A stretch of 58,260 nt of DNA from positions 1-58,260 of the forward strand of contig NZ_JAGGDJ010000036.1 in NCBI RefSeq assembly GCF_017652985.1. Direction: 5' to 3'. Shown in pieces: positions 1 through 7,813 of the stretch (position 1 is its first letter; each line of letters starts with the position of its first letter). The notes beneath the pieces are model-generated. The model did not search any database and was not told where the DNA came from. It was given only the letters and a program-made list of their open reading frames with translations. The stretch comes from Paenibacillus artemisiicola (GTDB taxonomy: Bacteria > Bacillota > Bacilli > Paenibacillales > Paenibacillaceae). A program made the position numbers and the translations under genes.

Positions 1-573
1 CGCCGGGACCGCCCCCGCGGCCGCGGCGAGCAAAAAATGCAGACCGGCCGCGGCCAGCCCCGCGGCGCCGGTCACGAACACGGCGTCGCCGGGCCGCGCG
101 CCCGCCCGGCGGATGGCCTTGCCGGCCGCGACCGTCCCCGCGACCGTCACGGCCACGACCAAATCCCGCGGCGACGACGTCGTGTCGCCGCCGATGACCG
201 CGACGCCGTACCGCGCGGCGCACGCGTACAGCCCGTCGTAGAGCCGGCGCACGCGCTCCGGCCCCCAAGCCTTCGGCGCGCTGACCGACACCAGCGCGTG
301 CCGGGGCGTGCCGCCCATCGCCGCGATGTCGCTCACGTTCGCGGCAAGCGCCTTCCAGCCGACGTCCTCCGGCGCCATCGTCGCGTCGTTGAAGTGGACG
401 GTCTCCACCATCGTGTCGACCGCCAGCAGCCATTCCACCGGGCCGCCGGCATCCGGCGGCGGCCCCACGACCGCGGCGTCGTCGCCGATGCCGAGCACGA
501 CGCCCTGCGCAGCCAGCAGGGATGCCGGCTGCCGTTGATCCGTCCAATGGCGGATTCGCGCAAATTCATCCAC
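1..573 (-). CDS. thiL: Thiamine-monophosphate kinase, C-terminus cut by window edge
   Basis: Phosphorylates thiamine monophosphate to thiamine diphosphate, the last step of cofactor synthesis in the cytosol. The visible 191 codons hold the ThiL/PurM-like N-terminal half: GIGDDAAV near residue 28, an LLAVDTMVETVHF segment, ANVSDIAAMGG and the GGDTTSS loop, which build the ATP/Mg site. I start at GTG 573 because a GGAGG lies 7 bases upstream and the reading MDEFARIRHW follows. The rest of the protein (about 140-150 residues in the family) lies beyond position 1. The yitT gene upstream is separated by strong hairpins, so thiL probably has its own promoter in 574-650. Family assignment is firm; downstream operon context (tsaE/tsaB in many Bacilli) cannot be seen. 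Confidence 0.9.
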   Translation of the reverse strand, partial: MDEFARIRHWTDQRQPASLLAAQGVVLGIGDDAAVVGPPPDAGGPVEWLLAVDTMVETVHFNDATMAPEDVGWKALAANVSDIAAMGGTPRHALVSVSAPKAWGPERVRRLYDGLYACAARYGVAVIGGDTTSSPRDLVVAVTVAGTVAAGKAIRRAGARPGDAVFVTGAAGLAAAGLHFLLAAAAGAVPA

Positions 574-650
574 GTCCGACCCTCCAATGGCAGCGTTCGC
601 GATTCCGAGTAATTGTCCTTATTATATCGGCCCGTCCGCGGCCCCGCAAC

Positions 651-689
651 AAAAGCGGGCAAGGCCGCGCGTCGCCCGCGCGGCCTTGC
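651..689 (-). terminator. Rho-independent terminator after yitT
   Basis: A 13-bp perfect inverted repeat (659-671 with 677-689, 5-base loop) is followed on the minus strand by a CCCGCTTTTG tract. A second perfect 14-bp inverted repeat (697-710 with 726-739) sits just after the yitT stop. Together they should end yitT transcription before thiL. Confidence 0.7.
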
Positions 690-740
690 CCTGATCGACG
701 CGCTTGCATGCCGGCCGGTCCCCCGCATGCAAGCGCGTCG

Positions 741-1607
741 CTAGTGAATGTCCCGCTTCTTGAAGCGGCCGCCCTTGACGTCGTGAATGTTGCCGACCGC
801 GAGGAACGCGCTCGGATCCAGCTCCTGGACGATCGACTTCATCTTCGCTTCCTCCAGACGCGTAATGACGCAGAAGATGACTCGCTTCATGCCGCCGGAG
901 AAGGCGCCTTCGCCCTGCAGGTACGTGACGCCGCGGCCGAGGCGGCTCATGATGGCGTCGCCGATTTCCTTCGCTTCGTCGCTGATGATCCAGACCGACT
1001 TCGACTGGTCGAAGCCCTCCAAGGTGACGTCGATCATCTTGAAGGCGATGTAATAGGCGATGAGCGAGTACATCGCGCTGTCCCACGAGAAGACGAAGCC
1101 CGCGCTGCCGAGAATGAAAAGATTGAAGAACATGACGATCTCGCCGACCGAGAACGGCGTCTTCTTCGTGAACAGGATCGCGATGATCTCCGTGCCGTCG
1201 AGCGAGCCGCCGAAGCGGATGACGAGGCCGACGCCGATGCCGAGAATGACGCCGCCGATGACCGGCGCGAGGAACGTGCTGTAGGTGAGCGCCTTGACCG
1301 GATGCAGCAGCGTGGTGCCGATGGACATGACCGTGACGCCGTAGAGCGTCGAGAGCGCGAACGTTTTGCCGATCTGCTTATACCCGATGATAAGAAAGGG
1401 CAAATTGATCAAGAATAGAAAGATACCGAGAGACACGCCCGTGATATGAGACAAAATGATGGATATGCCAACGATGCCGCCATCGATGATGTTATTCGGC
1501 ACGAGAAAAATCTCGAGCGCGACCGATACGAGCGCCGCTCCGATCGTGATGAACACGATCCGCCGAAGCAATTCGAGCTTGGTAAGCTTGTAATGCTGTT
1601 TCGCCAT
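741..1607 (-). CDS. YitT family membrane protein (DUF2179)
   Basis: Integral membrane protein of 288 residues with five to six hydrophobic segments in the first ~180 residues (e.g. IVFITIGAALVSVALEIFL, VSLGIFLFLINLPFLIIGY), then the cytosolic DUF2179 domain ending in SAFLAVGNIHDVKGGRFKK, typical for YitT/YxkD/YqfU relatives in Bacilli. Its transport or signalling role is not established in the family. I start at the ATG of MAKQHYK because AGGGGGAGAAG lies directly upstream; an upstream in-frame ATG (1658) has no such site and overlaps the promoter. A sigma-A promoter at 1657-1684 and terminator hairpins downstream make it monocistronic. Confidence 0.9.
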   Translation of the reverse strand: MAKQHYKLTKLELLRRIVFITIGAALVSVALEIFLVPNNIIDGGIVGISIILSHITGVSLGIFLFLINLPFLIIGYKQIGKTFALSTLYGVTVMSIGTTLLHPVKALTYSTFLAPVIGGVILGIGVGLVIRFGGSLDGTEIIAILFTKKTPFSVGEIVMFFNLFILGSAGFVFSWDSAMYSLIAYYIAFKMIDVTLEGFDQSKSVWIISDEAKEIGDAIMSRLGRGVTYLQGEGAFSGGMKRVIFCVITRLEEAKMKSIVQELDPSAFLAVGNIHDVKGGRFKKRDIH

Positions 1608-1656
1608 CTCTTCTCCCCCTGTCGCATGGATCCCGAAAAATCCATCTTCTTCTTCC

Positions 1657-1684
1657 ATTATAACGCGTTTTCCTGCGATTTCAA
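1657..1684 (-). promoter_or_regulatory. Sigma-A promoter of yitT
   Basis: On the minus strand TTGAAA (1679-1684) and a perfect TATAAT (1657-1662) are 16 bases apart, about 50 bases upstream of the yitT start. Confidence 0.7.
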
Positions 1685-1930
1685 AATCAAAAGCCGCGTT
1701 ATCGCGATTTTTAGATCGTCTAAATCCGTCTATCTTCGAATTTCGTACATTTAATGTAACTTTTCACCATACTAAAGCAAGCATTTCGCTCGGAATTGAG
1801 CAGTGTCTAAAAGGAGATGCCATGCAGCCCCGGCGATGCCTTGCGGCCGGCATCCGGTTTCGCGTCCGTCCGCGTCTCCGCCGCCGCAAGCGGGCCTCGT
1901 TCCCGCGCGGCGAGCCTTCGCGGACGCGCG

Positions 1931-1963
1931 AAAAAGCCCGGGCAGCCTGTCCCGGGCTTTTTT
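1931..1963 (-). terminator. Terminator of the small membrane protein gene
   Basis: Inverted repeat AAAAAGCCCGGG / CCCGGGCTTTTTT with an 8-9-base loop; T-runs on both strands make it potentially bidirectional. It lies 32 bases after the stop of the 51-residue gene. The rest of 1685-1930 shows no gene. Confidence 0.8.
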
Positions 1964-1995
1964 CGCCGTACTTTGTTCGTACGCCGGCTTGCCGA

Positions 1996-2151
1996 TTAGA
2001 ACTTGTCGAAGACGTAATGGACGATAAAGTACAGCGCCCCGAAGAAAATAATGAGATAGGCCGCGTACTTGATGAACGTCGAGGCAACCAGACTGGAATC
2101 CGATTTCTGTTCGATATGACGCTCCTCGACATCGATATCGCGATGTGCCAT
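1996..2151 (-). CDS. Small single-span membrane protein, 51 aa
   Basis: Function not recognised. The 51-residue product starts with a charged N-terminus (MAHRDIDVEERHIEQKSDSS) and ends in one hydrophobic helix of about 22 residues (AAYLIIFFGALYFIVHYVF), so it should be a single-span membrane protein. Support for a real gene: AGGAG nine bases before the ATG, a TTGACA-like box at 2220-2225, and a strong terminator just downstream. It is monocistronic and too small to judge by homology here. Such lone small membrane proteins are common in Bacilli; sporulation is possible because its neighbours are forespore-type genes, but nothing in the sequence proves it. Confidence 0.7.
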   Translation of the reverse strand: MAHRDIDVEERHIEQKSDSSLVASTFIKYAAYLIIFFGALYFIVHYVFDKF

Positions 2152-2345
2152 TCGTATCAGCTCCTCTTCGTTTACGGCTTACAGCCGCTGTTAGGACTGA
2201 TTTACCCCGCTTTCGGACTTGTCAATCAGCCCCGGCTCCCCCTTTGGCGCGCGAATAGACCGGGGCTCCCCGAGCGCCCGGCCGTGCTTATCATGCTCCC
2301 GCGTCTTCTATTCTCGGCCCGAAGGACCGGCGCAGCCGCCTCGCC

Positions 2346-2534
2346 CTACGCTTCGCCCTCTTCCTTCAGACGGTCGCAGGAGACGGTCTGGGTGTCGAGC
2401 GGGTTGGAGCCGACCTGCACCGTCGCCATGCCGTTCGCCTCGTCGACGTTCTCGATCCAAACCGATTGGCCGCCTAGATGAACGGCGAACGTGTCCTTCG
2501 AATTGTAAATTTCCATCGCGCGTTTCGTGTCCAT
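2346..2534 (-). CDS. sspH: H-type small acid-soluble spore protein
   Basis: A 62-residue spore protein of the SspH family. The family pattern is visible: MDTKRAMEIYNSKDTF at the N-terminus, the core HLGGQSVWIENVDEANG, then a charged tail. SspH proteins are made in the forespore and found in the spore core; their exact role is not defined. AAGGAG precedes the ATG and lies inside the last codons of the upstream 61-residue gene (2-base gap), so the two are co-transcribed from the forespore-type promoter at 2765-2793. A second paralogue lies at 47257. Confidence 0.88.
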   Translation of the reverse strand: MDTKRAMEIYNSKDTFAVHLGGQSVWIENVDEANGMATVQVGSNPLDTQTVSCDRLKEEGEA

Positions 2535-2536
2535 AA

Positions 2537-2722
2537 TTACTCCTTCGATTCGATGACCATCGTATCCGTGGTGGATTCTTCGATCAGCCCGTTATTCAGC
2601 GTTACCGTGCCGCCGCCCAAGCCCTCGTTAATCATCCGGTCGATGTCCATGAAATAATCTTCGCGTCCTTCGTGCTTCTTGTCGTTGCTCGACCCCGTAG
2701 GGGAGTTGCCCGCTTCGCTCAT
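2537..2722 (-). CDS. Small hydrophilic protein upstream of sspH, 61 aa
   Basis: Function not recognised by name. The 61-residue product is hydrophilic and contains a central block EDYFMDIDRMINEGLGGGTV followed by NNGLIEESTTDTM, which looks like a conserved, compact motif rather than random reading. AAGGAGG lies 7 bases before the ATG at 2722. It is the first gene of a two-gene unit with sspH, under a sigma-G-like promoter, so forespore expression is inferred. It is not an SspA/B-type protein (no GPR-site EFA motif) and has no membrane segment. Confidence 0.75.
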   Translation of the reverse strand: MSEAGNSPTGSSNDKKHEGREDYFMDIDRMINEGLGGGTVTLNNGLIEESTTDTMVIESKE

Positions 2723-2764
2723 CCCTTCCGCCTCCTTCAGATGATTGATGGCCGTGCTAACGAA

Positions 2765-2793
2765 AATATGCCCGAATCGGCTTAGCTTCATGC
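2765..2793 (-). promoter_or_regulatory. Sigma-G/F-like forespore promoter for the sspH unit
   Basis: Minus strand: GCATGA, 17-base spacer, CATATT, close to the forespore pattern (GCATA-like -35, CATnnTA-like -10). The other sspH gene has GCATAA-N18-CATATT at 47188-47217, which supports both. The divergent ku gene starts 98 bases away, so regulation may be shared. Confidence 0.5.
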
Positions 2794-2890
2794 ATTCGGG
2801 GGAAGACTTAGGACTAGAGGAAGCTTGGCGCAATACGGCATCCGGGCGCTTGGCCGCCCGCACCCACAATCCGCGAGGAGGAACGCCTTT

Positions 2891-3817
2891 ATGCATACCG
2901 TTTGGAAAGGGGCCATCAGCTTCGGCCTCGTTCACGTGCCCGTCAAAATGTTTAGTGCGACGGAGGACAAGGATATCTCGATGAAGCTGATCCACCGCGT
3001 CTGCGGCAGCAACGTCTCCTACATCCGCAAATGCCCGACCTGCGAGGTCGAGGTGGAATGGGACGACATCGTCAAAGGCTACGAATACGAGAAAGGGCGT
3101 TACGTCCTGTTCGAGAAGGACGAGCTCGAGCAGCTGTCCGGCGAGGCGACGAAGACGATCAACATTCTCGATTTCGTCGCGCTGGAGGAGATCGATCCGA
3201 TCTACTTCCAGAAAACGTACTACCTCTCGCCCGACCAGGCCGGCGGCAACGCCTATAACCTGCTGCTCGAAGCGATGCGGCAATCCGGGCGGATCGGCAT
3301 CGCCAAGGTGGCCATCCGGTCCAAAAGCTCGCTCGCGGCAATCCGCATCATCGGCGACTGCCTGGCGATGGAGACGATTTTCTATCCCGACGAGATCCGC
3401 TCGGTGAACCAGGTGCCGGGCTTGCCCGAGACCGTGAACGTCAACGAGAAAGAGCTCTCGATGGCGCGGATGCTCATCGAACAGCTCTCCACGCCGTTCG
3501 AGCCCGCCAAATACACGGACGATTACCGCGCCCGGCTGATGGATCTGATCCAGCATAAAATCGCCGGCGAAGAGGTGTCCGTCGCGCCGGAAGCGCAGAA
3601 GACGAACGTGCTCGACCTCATGGCCGCGCTGCAGGCGAGCCTCGAGGCCGTAAAGCTGCCGCCGAACGCGCCGGGCGGCCTGGATACGAGCACGGCCGGG
3701 GCTGCCGTGCCGGCCGCGGCGGGACAGCCGGCCGCCGCCGAAGGCAGCGAGGTCGTCGCCAAGGTGAAGAAGCCGCGCGCCCCGCGCAAGACGAAGAAGG
3801 AAGATACGGTGTCGTAG
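2891..3817 (+). CDS. ku: Ku protein, non-homologous end joining
   Basis: Bacterial Ku homodimer that binds double-strand DNA ends and recruits LigD. The 308-residue product opens with MHTVWKGAISFGLVHVPVKM, the family hallmark, and continues through the Ku core (CGSNVSYIRKCPTCEVEVEW, YYLSPDQAGGNAYNLL, MARMLIEQL, YTDDYRARLMDLI) to about residue 255. A low-complexity Ala/Pro/Lys tail ending in KVKKPRAPRKTKKED is typical of the C-terminal LigD/DNA-contact extension. Start: GAGGAG 10 bases before ATG 2891; the longer in-frame reading lacks a site. The stop is directly followed by the ligase ATG, so ku-lig-pol form one operon. In Bacillus subtilis ykoV/ykoU act in spores under sigma-G; the divergent forespore unit fits that. 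Confidence 0.97.
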   Translation: MHTVWKGAISFGLVHVPVKMFSATEDKDISMKLIHRVCGSNVSYIRKCPTCEVEVEWDDIVKGYEYEKGRYVLFEKDELEQLSGEATKTINILDFVALEEIDPIYFQKTYYLSPDQAGGNAYNLLLEAMRQSGRIGIAKVAIRSKSSLAAIRIIGDCLAMETIFYPDEIRSVNQVPGLPETVNVNEKELSMARMLIEQLSTPFEPAKYTDDYRARLMDLIQHKIAGEEVSVAPEAQKTNVLDLMAALQASLEAVKLPPNAPGGLDTSTAGAAVPAAAGQPAAAEGSEVVAKVKKPRAPRKTKKEDTVS

Positions 3818-4999
3818 ATGGAACAGACCTGGCCGCAGCCGTTGCCCGACGACCCGTCTCCTTTCGCCGGACCGGACGGCGACCGCTCCGGCCTGCCGCT
3901 TCCGATCCCGCTTCCGGCCGAGCCGATGGCCCCTCTCTCCGCGGCCGAGCTGCCGTCCGGCGACGGCTGGGGCTATCAGCTGAAGTGGGACGGCGTGCGC
4001 ATCCTGGCCCGGTTGGACGGGAACGGCGGCGTGGAGCTGTTCTCGCGGAAGCTGTATTTGAAGAACGGCGTATACCCCGAGATCGCCCTCCTGCTGGAAG
4101 CGAAAGCCGGCGCGCTCGGCCGCTGCCTCCTGGACGGCGAAGTCGTCTGGTGGGACGGCATCCGGCCGAATTTCCAGCAGGTGCTCAAGCGGGAGCGCTC
4201 GCGCGGGCTGGCGCGCCAGCCGCTGTCCGCGGACGCCGCGCAGCCGGCGACGGCTATGCCGGATGCGTCGGCAGCTTCGGCCGCTGACATGGCGGCCGTC
4301 CCGCCGGCGAACGCCGGCTCGGCGGCGCGGCCGAACGCGGTCCGCGCGGCCGCGATGAAGCCGCTTCCCGCCGACGCCGGCGGCCGCAGCTCGTCCGGCG
4401 GACTCGTGTACGTGCTGTTCGACCTGCTGGCCGACGAGAGCGGCGATCTTCGCGCGCTCCCTTACGAGGAGCGGCACCGCCGGCTGGCCGCGCTGTGCGG
4501 CGACGGCGACCCCCGCTTGTTCGTCACCGACTTGTTCCCTGACGGCGAAGCGCTCTGGTCCTGGGTGGAAGCGAATCGGTGGGAAGGCGTCGTCGGCAAG
4601 CGGCTCTCGAGCCCCTACCGCGAAGGCAAGAAGCATCGCGATTGGCTGAAGAAGAAGACGGAGCTCGTGCTGGACGTCGACATCGTCGGGTTGAAGTGGC
4701 GGGGCGGCATCGTGGCGAGCCTCGTCATGGAGCTGGAGGGCGAGTATCTCGGGAGCGTCTCGCTCGGCCTGAACGAAGCGCTCCGCAGCGTGCTCGCTTC
4801 CACGTTCCGGCCGCAGCGGTCCCATTTGGCCGTCGTCGCCTGCCCGTTTCCCGCGCTGCCGGACGATCTGAAGCACGAGGACGTGCAGTGGCTGTCGCTG
4901 CCGTTCCGCTGCCGGGTGACGGGGCTCGAGCTGACGTCCGCGGGGCAGCTGCGCCATCCGAAGCTCGTGACGTTCCTGCCCAAGGAGCCGCTCGCATGA
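3818..4999 (+). CDS. ATP-dependent DNA ligase domain protein (LigD ligase part)
   Basis: Seals nicks during Ku-dependent end joining. The nucleotidyltransferase motif KWDG with the adenylated lysine at residue 56 (YQLKWDGVR), the LLDGEVVWW block, WEGVVGKRL and LKKKTELVLDVDIVG (motifs III-V) are present, followed by an OB-fold region ending FLPKEPLA. Length 393 residues is longer than a bare ligase module because an Ala/Pro-rich insert of about 50 residues (roughly 128-180) lies between the motif I half and VYVLFDLL. It starts immediately after the ku stop and its TGA overlaps the ATG of the polymerase gene (ATGA). In B. subtilis ligase and polymerase are fused in one LigD; here they are separate cistrons. 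Confidence 0.93.
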   Translation: MEQTWPQPLPDDPSPFAGPDGDRSGLPLPIPLPAEPMAPLSAAELPSGDGWGYQLKWDGVRILARLDGNGGVELFSRKLYLKNGVYPEIALLLEAKAGALGRCLLDGEVVWWDGIRPNFQQVLKRERSRGLARQPLSADAAQPATAMPDASAASAADMAAVPPANAGSAARPNAVRAAAMKPLPADAGGRSSSGGLVYVLFDLLADESGDLRALPYEERHRRLAALCGDGDPRLFVTDLFPDGEALWSWVEANRWEGVVGKRLSSPYREGKKHRDWLKKKTELVLDVDIVGLKWRGGIVASLVMELEGEYLGSVSLGLNEALRSVLASTFRPQRSHLAVVACPFPALPDDLKHEDVQWLSLPFRCRVTGLELTSAGQLRHPKLVTFLPKEPLA

Positions 5000-5889
5000 G
5001 CCGGGCCGTCAAAGGCACGATCGTGGTCGAAGGACAGGAGCTGACGGTCAGCAATCCCGACAAGCTGCTGTGGCCGGAGATGGGCATCACGAAGGCGGTG
5101 TTCCTGCAGCGTCTGGCCGGTCTCGCCCCGTGGCTGCTCAAGCATTGCCAGGACCGTTTGCTGACGACGATCCGGTTCCCGGACGGCGTGAACGGCAAGT
5201 CGTTCTACCAGAAGAACAGTCCGACGCCCGCGCCGGACTTCGTGGAGACGGAGCGGCGCGAAGGCATCGACTACGTGAAGCTGACCTCGCTGCCGGTGCT
5301 GCTGTGGCTCGGCAATCTGGCCTGCCTGGAATACCACGCCTCGTTCGACCGCGTCAGCGACCCGCTCCGCCCGACGGAGTGGGTGCTCGATCTCGATCCG
5401 TCGCTGGAGGAGGAGCCGCGCATCATGGAAGCGGCGCTGCTGGCCGGCGACCTGCTCCGCTCGCTCGGCATCGCCTCGACGCCCAAGACGTCCGGAGCGA
5501 CCGGCGTTCAGATCATCGTGCCGCTCGTCAAGGATCTCACCTTCGACGAGCTCCGGCGCATCGGCGAGTTCGTCGGGTCGTACCTCTCGGACAAGCATCC
5601 GCGGCTGTTCACGGTGGAACGCCTGAAGAAGCACCGCGGGGACCTGATCTACGTCGATTATTTGCAGCATTATCAGGGCAAAACGATCATCGCGCCCTAC
5701 TCTCCGCGGGCGCGCGCGGCGGCGAGCGTCTCCACCCCGCTGCACTGGGACGAGGTGCGCCGCGGCGCCGCGATCGCGGACTACCACCTGCTGAACATCG
5801 AAGAGCGGCTTCACCGCGAGGGCGATTTGCTGGACCGCATTCCCGCCCAGTCGCTGCGGCCGATCCTAACGTTCATCGGGAAACGGTGA
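4996..5889 (+). CDS. LigD-type primase-polymerase (PolDom)
   Basis: Archaeo-eukaryotic-primase-type polymerase that fills gaps and adds nucleotides at broken ends. The 297-residue product shows the LigD polymerase pattern: VSNPDKLLWPEMGITK at the N-terminus, catalytic DxD in WVLDLDPS (about residues 131-137), TPKTSGATGVQIIVPL, and DYLQHYQGKTIIAPYS with PLHWDEV. In many LigD proteins a His follows the SGxxG turn; here it is Gln (GVQI). The ATG overlaps the ligase stop, giving tight coupling. A long in-frame extension upstream (to 4579) is only an open frame inside the ligase gene. A hairpin terminator follows at 5924. Confidence 0.93.
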   Translation: MSRAVKGTIVVEGQELTVSNPDKLLWPEMGITKAVFLQRLAGLAPWLLKHCQDRLLTTIRFPDGVNGKSFYQKNSPTPAPDFVETERREGIDYVKLTSLPVLLWLGNLACLEYHASFDRVSDPLRPTEWVLDLDPSLEEEPRIMEAALLAGDLLRSLGIASTPKTSGATGVQIIVPLVKDLTFDELRRIGEFVGSYLSDKHPRLFTVERLKKHRGDLIYVDYLQHYQGKTIIAPYSPRARAAASVSTPLHWDEVRRGAAIADYHLLNIEERLHREGDLLDRIPAQSLRPILTFIGKR

Positions 5890-5923
5890 ACCGCCGGTTG
5901 GGCCCATGTTTGTTCGCGACGCA

Positions 5924-5962
5924 TCAAGGCCGCCATTCGACGAATGGCGGCCTTGACGTTTT
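5924..5962 (+). terminator. Terminator of the ku-ligD operon
   Basis: A 16-bp perfect inverted repeat (5924-5939 with 5941-5956) is followed by CGTTTTGCT. Confidence 0.75.
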
Positions 5963-6002
5963 GCTATGGATTCATGGCGCGGCCGGCGCCGATCGGGCTC
6001 CA

Positions 6003-6235
6003 GGTACCGTACCCGGTACCGCTCTTTCGGCCAAATCGCCGAATTCTGCTCCTGTACCGCACCTGCTACCGCTCTTTCGGCCAAATCGCCGAATTCTGCT
6101 CCATGTACCGTACCTGGTACCGCTCTTTCGGCCAAATCGCCGAATTCTGCTCCATGTACCGTACCTGGTACCGCTCTTTCGGCCAAATTGCCGAATTTCT
6201 GCTCCATGTACCGTATCTGGTACCGCTCTTTCGGC
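6003..6235. repeat. 51-bp tandem repeat array, about 4.4 copies
   Basis: The block ACCGCTCTTTCGGCC begins at 6018, 6068, 6119, 6170 and 6222 (periods 50, 51, 51, 52). Each unit continues AAATCGCCGAATTCTGCTCC and a GTACCGTACCTGGTACC-like joint, itself palindromic around GGTACC. It fills the intergenic space between the convergent polymerase and aldo/keto reductase genes. Frames stay open because 51 is a multiple of 3, but unit lengths of 50 and 52 break any frame, so I call it non-coding. Confidence 0.9.
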
Positions 6236-6276
6236 GGAAGCCGCCGTCAGCCGCGGCCCGCCGGCCTCTGCCTTCC

Positions 6277-7215
6277 CTACTTCAAAATCTCTTCGACCCG
6301 CGCCAGCACGTCCTCGCTCAGCACGACGCCGGACGCTTTCGCGTTCTCGACCACCTGCTCCGGACGGCTTGCGCCGACGAGCGCGCTCGCCACGTTCGGC
6401 TGGCGGAGAATCCAGGCCAGCGCCAGCTGACCCGTGGAGATCTCGAGCTCCGACGCGATCTCGGACAGCGCCCGCACTTTCGCGAGCTTCTCTTCCGTGA
6501 TGCCCTTGCGCACCCATTCCAGCTTGTTCGCGCGGCTGTCGGCCGGGATGTCCGCGAGGGACGTATATTTGCCCGTCAGCAAGCCTTGGGCCAGCGGGGA
6601 GAACACGACTTGTCCGATGCCGTTCTTCTCGCCGTACGGGATGACTTCCTTCTCGATGTAACGATCGAACATGTTGTAGACCGGCTGGCTGACGACGATG
6701 CGGTCCAGCAGGTAACGGTCCGCCGTGCCCAGCGCGTCCGCCATCTGGGACGCCGTCCATTCGCTCACGCCGGCGTACAGCACCTTGCCCTGCCGGATCA
6801 GGTCGTCGATCGCGCGCAGCGTTTCCGTCAGCGGCGTCTCCGGATCGTACCGGTGGCAGTAAAAAATGTCCACGTATTCGGCGCCGAGCCGCTTCAGGCT
6901 CGCGTTGGCCTGCTCGATGACGTGCTTGCGGGACAGCCCGCGGTCGTTCGGTCCGTCGCCCATCGGCCAGAACGCTTTCGTCGCCAGGACGTAGGAGTCC
7001 CGTTTATAAGCTTTCAGCGTCTCGCCGAGCAGCGTCTCCGCCGCGCCCCGCTCGTACACGTTCGCCGTATCGAAAAAGTTGATGCCGAGGTCGTAAGCTT
7101 GCTCGATCGCCTTGACCGCGTTCTGCTTCTCGACGTAACCGCCGTAGGTCAGCCAGCTGCCGAGGCTGATTTCGCTTACTTTCACGCCGCTTCCGCCCAG
7201 TCTTCTGTATTGCAC
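6277..7215 (-). CDS. Aldo/keto reductase, voltage-gated-channel-beta-like group
   Basis: NAD(P)H-dependent oxidoreductase of 312 residues with a TIM barrel. The catalytic tetrad is visible: Asp49 and Tyr54 in FFDTANVY, Lys80 in LATKAF, His121 in FYCHRYD; cofactor-binding segments are FSPLAQGLLTGKY and ALVGASRPEQV near the C-terminus. The substrate is unknown. Start is GTG 7215 with GGAGGG six bases upstream. It is divergent from an HxlR regulator with a 184-base shared control region; HxlR proteins often control the adjacent redox gene and respond to electrophiles or oxidants, so a detoxification role is plausible inference. Confidence 0.92.
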   Translation of the reverse strand: MQYRRLGGSGVKVSEISLGSWLTYGGYVEKQNAVKAIEQAYDLGINFFDTANVYERGAAETLLGETLKAYKRDSYVLATKAFWPMGDGPNDRGLSRKHVIEQANASLKRLGAEYVDIFYCHRYDPETPLTETLRAIDDLIRQGKVLYAGVSEWTASQMADALGTADRYLLDRIVVSQPVYNMFDRYIEKEVIPYGEKNGIGQVVFSPLAQGLLTGKYTSLADIPADSRANKLEWVRKGITEEKLAKVRALSEIASELEISTGQLALAWILRQPNVASALVGASRPEQVVENAKASGVVLSEDVLARVEEILK

Positions 7216-7399
7216 CGCAATCCCTCCAAGCTTGATTTTGTGGATCGTGACGGGCTTTCGATTCCAGCCCTTATGCCAGCCCTTCTATTCTATCAGCGGC
7301 CGCTCGCAAATAGAAAGTAGTGAAATAAATCTCATTATATTATACCGATTATATCTGCTATACTTAAGGTAACTATGTTCAAGGGAGGCTGAAACCCGC

Positions 7400-7732
7400 A
7401 TGACCCTAAGCAATTACGTCCCGAAAGAACCTGCCGTGATCGAGTGCAACATCGAGAAAACGTTGGATGTCATCGGAGGCAAATGGGCCTTCCTCGTGCT
7501 TCGCGAGCTGTTCTGCGAGAAGCGCCGCTTCGGCGAGCTGCAGCGGCTCATTCCGGACGTCAGCCCGCGCGCGCTGACGAGCACGCTCCGCCACCTGGAA
7601 ACCCAGGGCGTGCTGGAGCGCCACGTCTTCCCGACCGTCCCCGTGACGGTTGAATATTCGCTCACCCCGAAGGGCATGGACCTGCACTGCATTTTGCACG
7701 AGATGAAGCTGTGGGCCGCCAAGTGGACCTAA
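7400..7732 (+). CDS. HxlR-family winged-helix regulator
   Basis: DNA-binding regulator of 110 residues. The HxlR signature is clear: CNIEKTLDVIGGKWAFLVL with Cys16, the helix-turn-helix around FGELQRLIPDVSPRALTSTL and the wing EYSLTPKGMDL. Cys16 corresponds to the redox- or electrophile-sensing cysteine of HypR/YodB-type members. GGGAGG lies before ATG 7400, and TATACT at 7359-7364 is a likely -10. The AT-rich 7216-7399 region, including the stretch GGTAACTATGTTC, is the probable operator zone for both this gene and the divergent aldo/keto reductase. Confidence 0.92.
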   Translation: MTLSNYVPKEPAVIECNIEKTLDVIGGKWAFLVLRELFCEKRRFGELQRLIPDVSPRALTSTLRHLETQGVLERHVFPTVPVTVEYSLTPKGMDLHCILHEMKLWAAKWT

Positions 7733-7760
7733 TCGCCCCGTCGCCTCGGATCATACATGA

Positions 7761-7797
7761 AAGAGCAGGCGGAACGCGTCGTTCCGGCCTGCTCTTC
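7761..7797. terminator. Bidirectional terminator between hxlR-type gene and HD-GYP gene
   Basis: AAGAGCAGGC-GGAACG pairs with CGTTCC-GGCCTGCTCTT (one small bulge). It lies between two convergent genes. Confidence 0.7.
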
Positions 7798-7813
7798 TTC
7801 GTTGACGGGGCGG

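Noticed and set aside
2537..4957. 806-codon minus frame covering ku and the ligase
   Set aside because: Only its last 61 codons (the small gene before sspH) look real; the rest is antisense to ku and ligD.
6003..6235. CRISPR-like array
   Set aside because: Whole units repeat with no unique spacers, and no cas genes are present.
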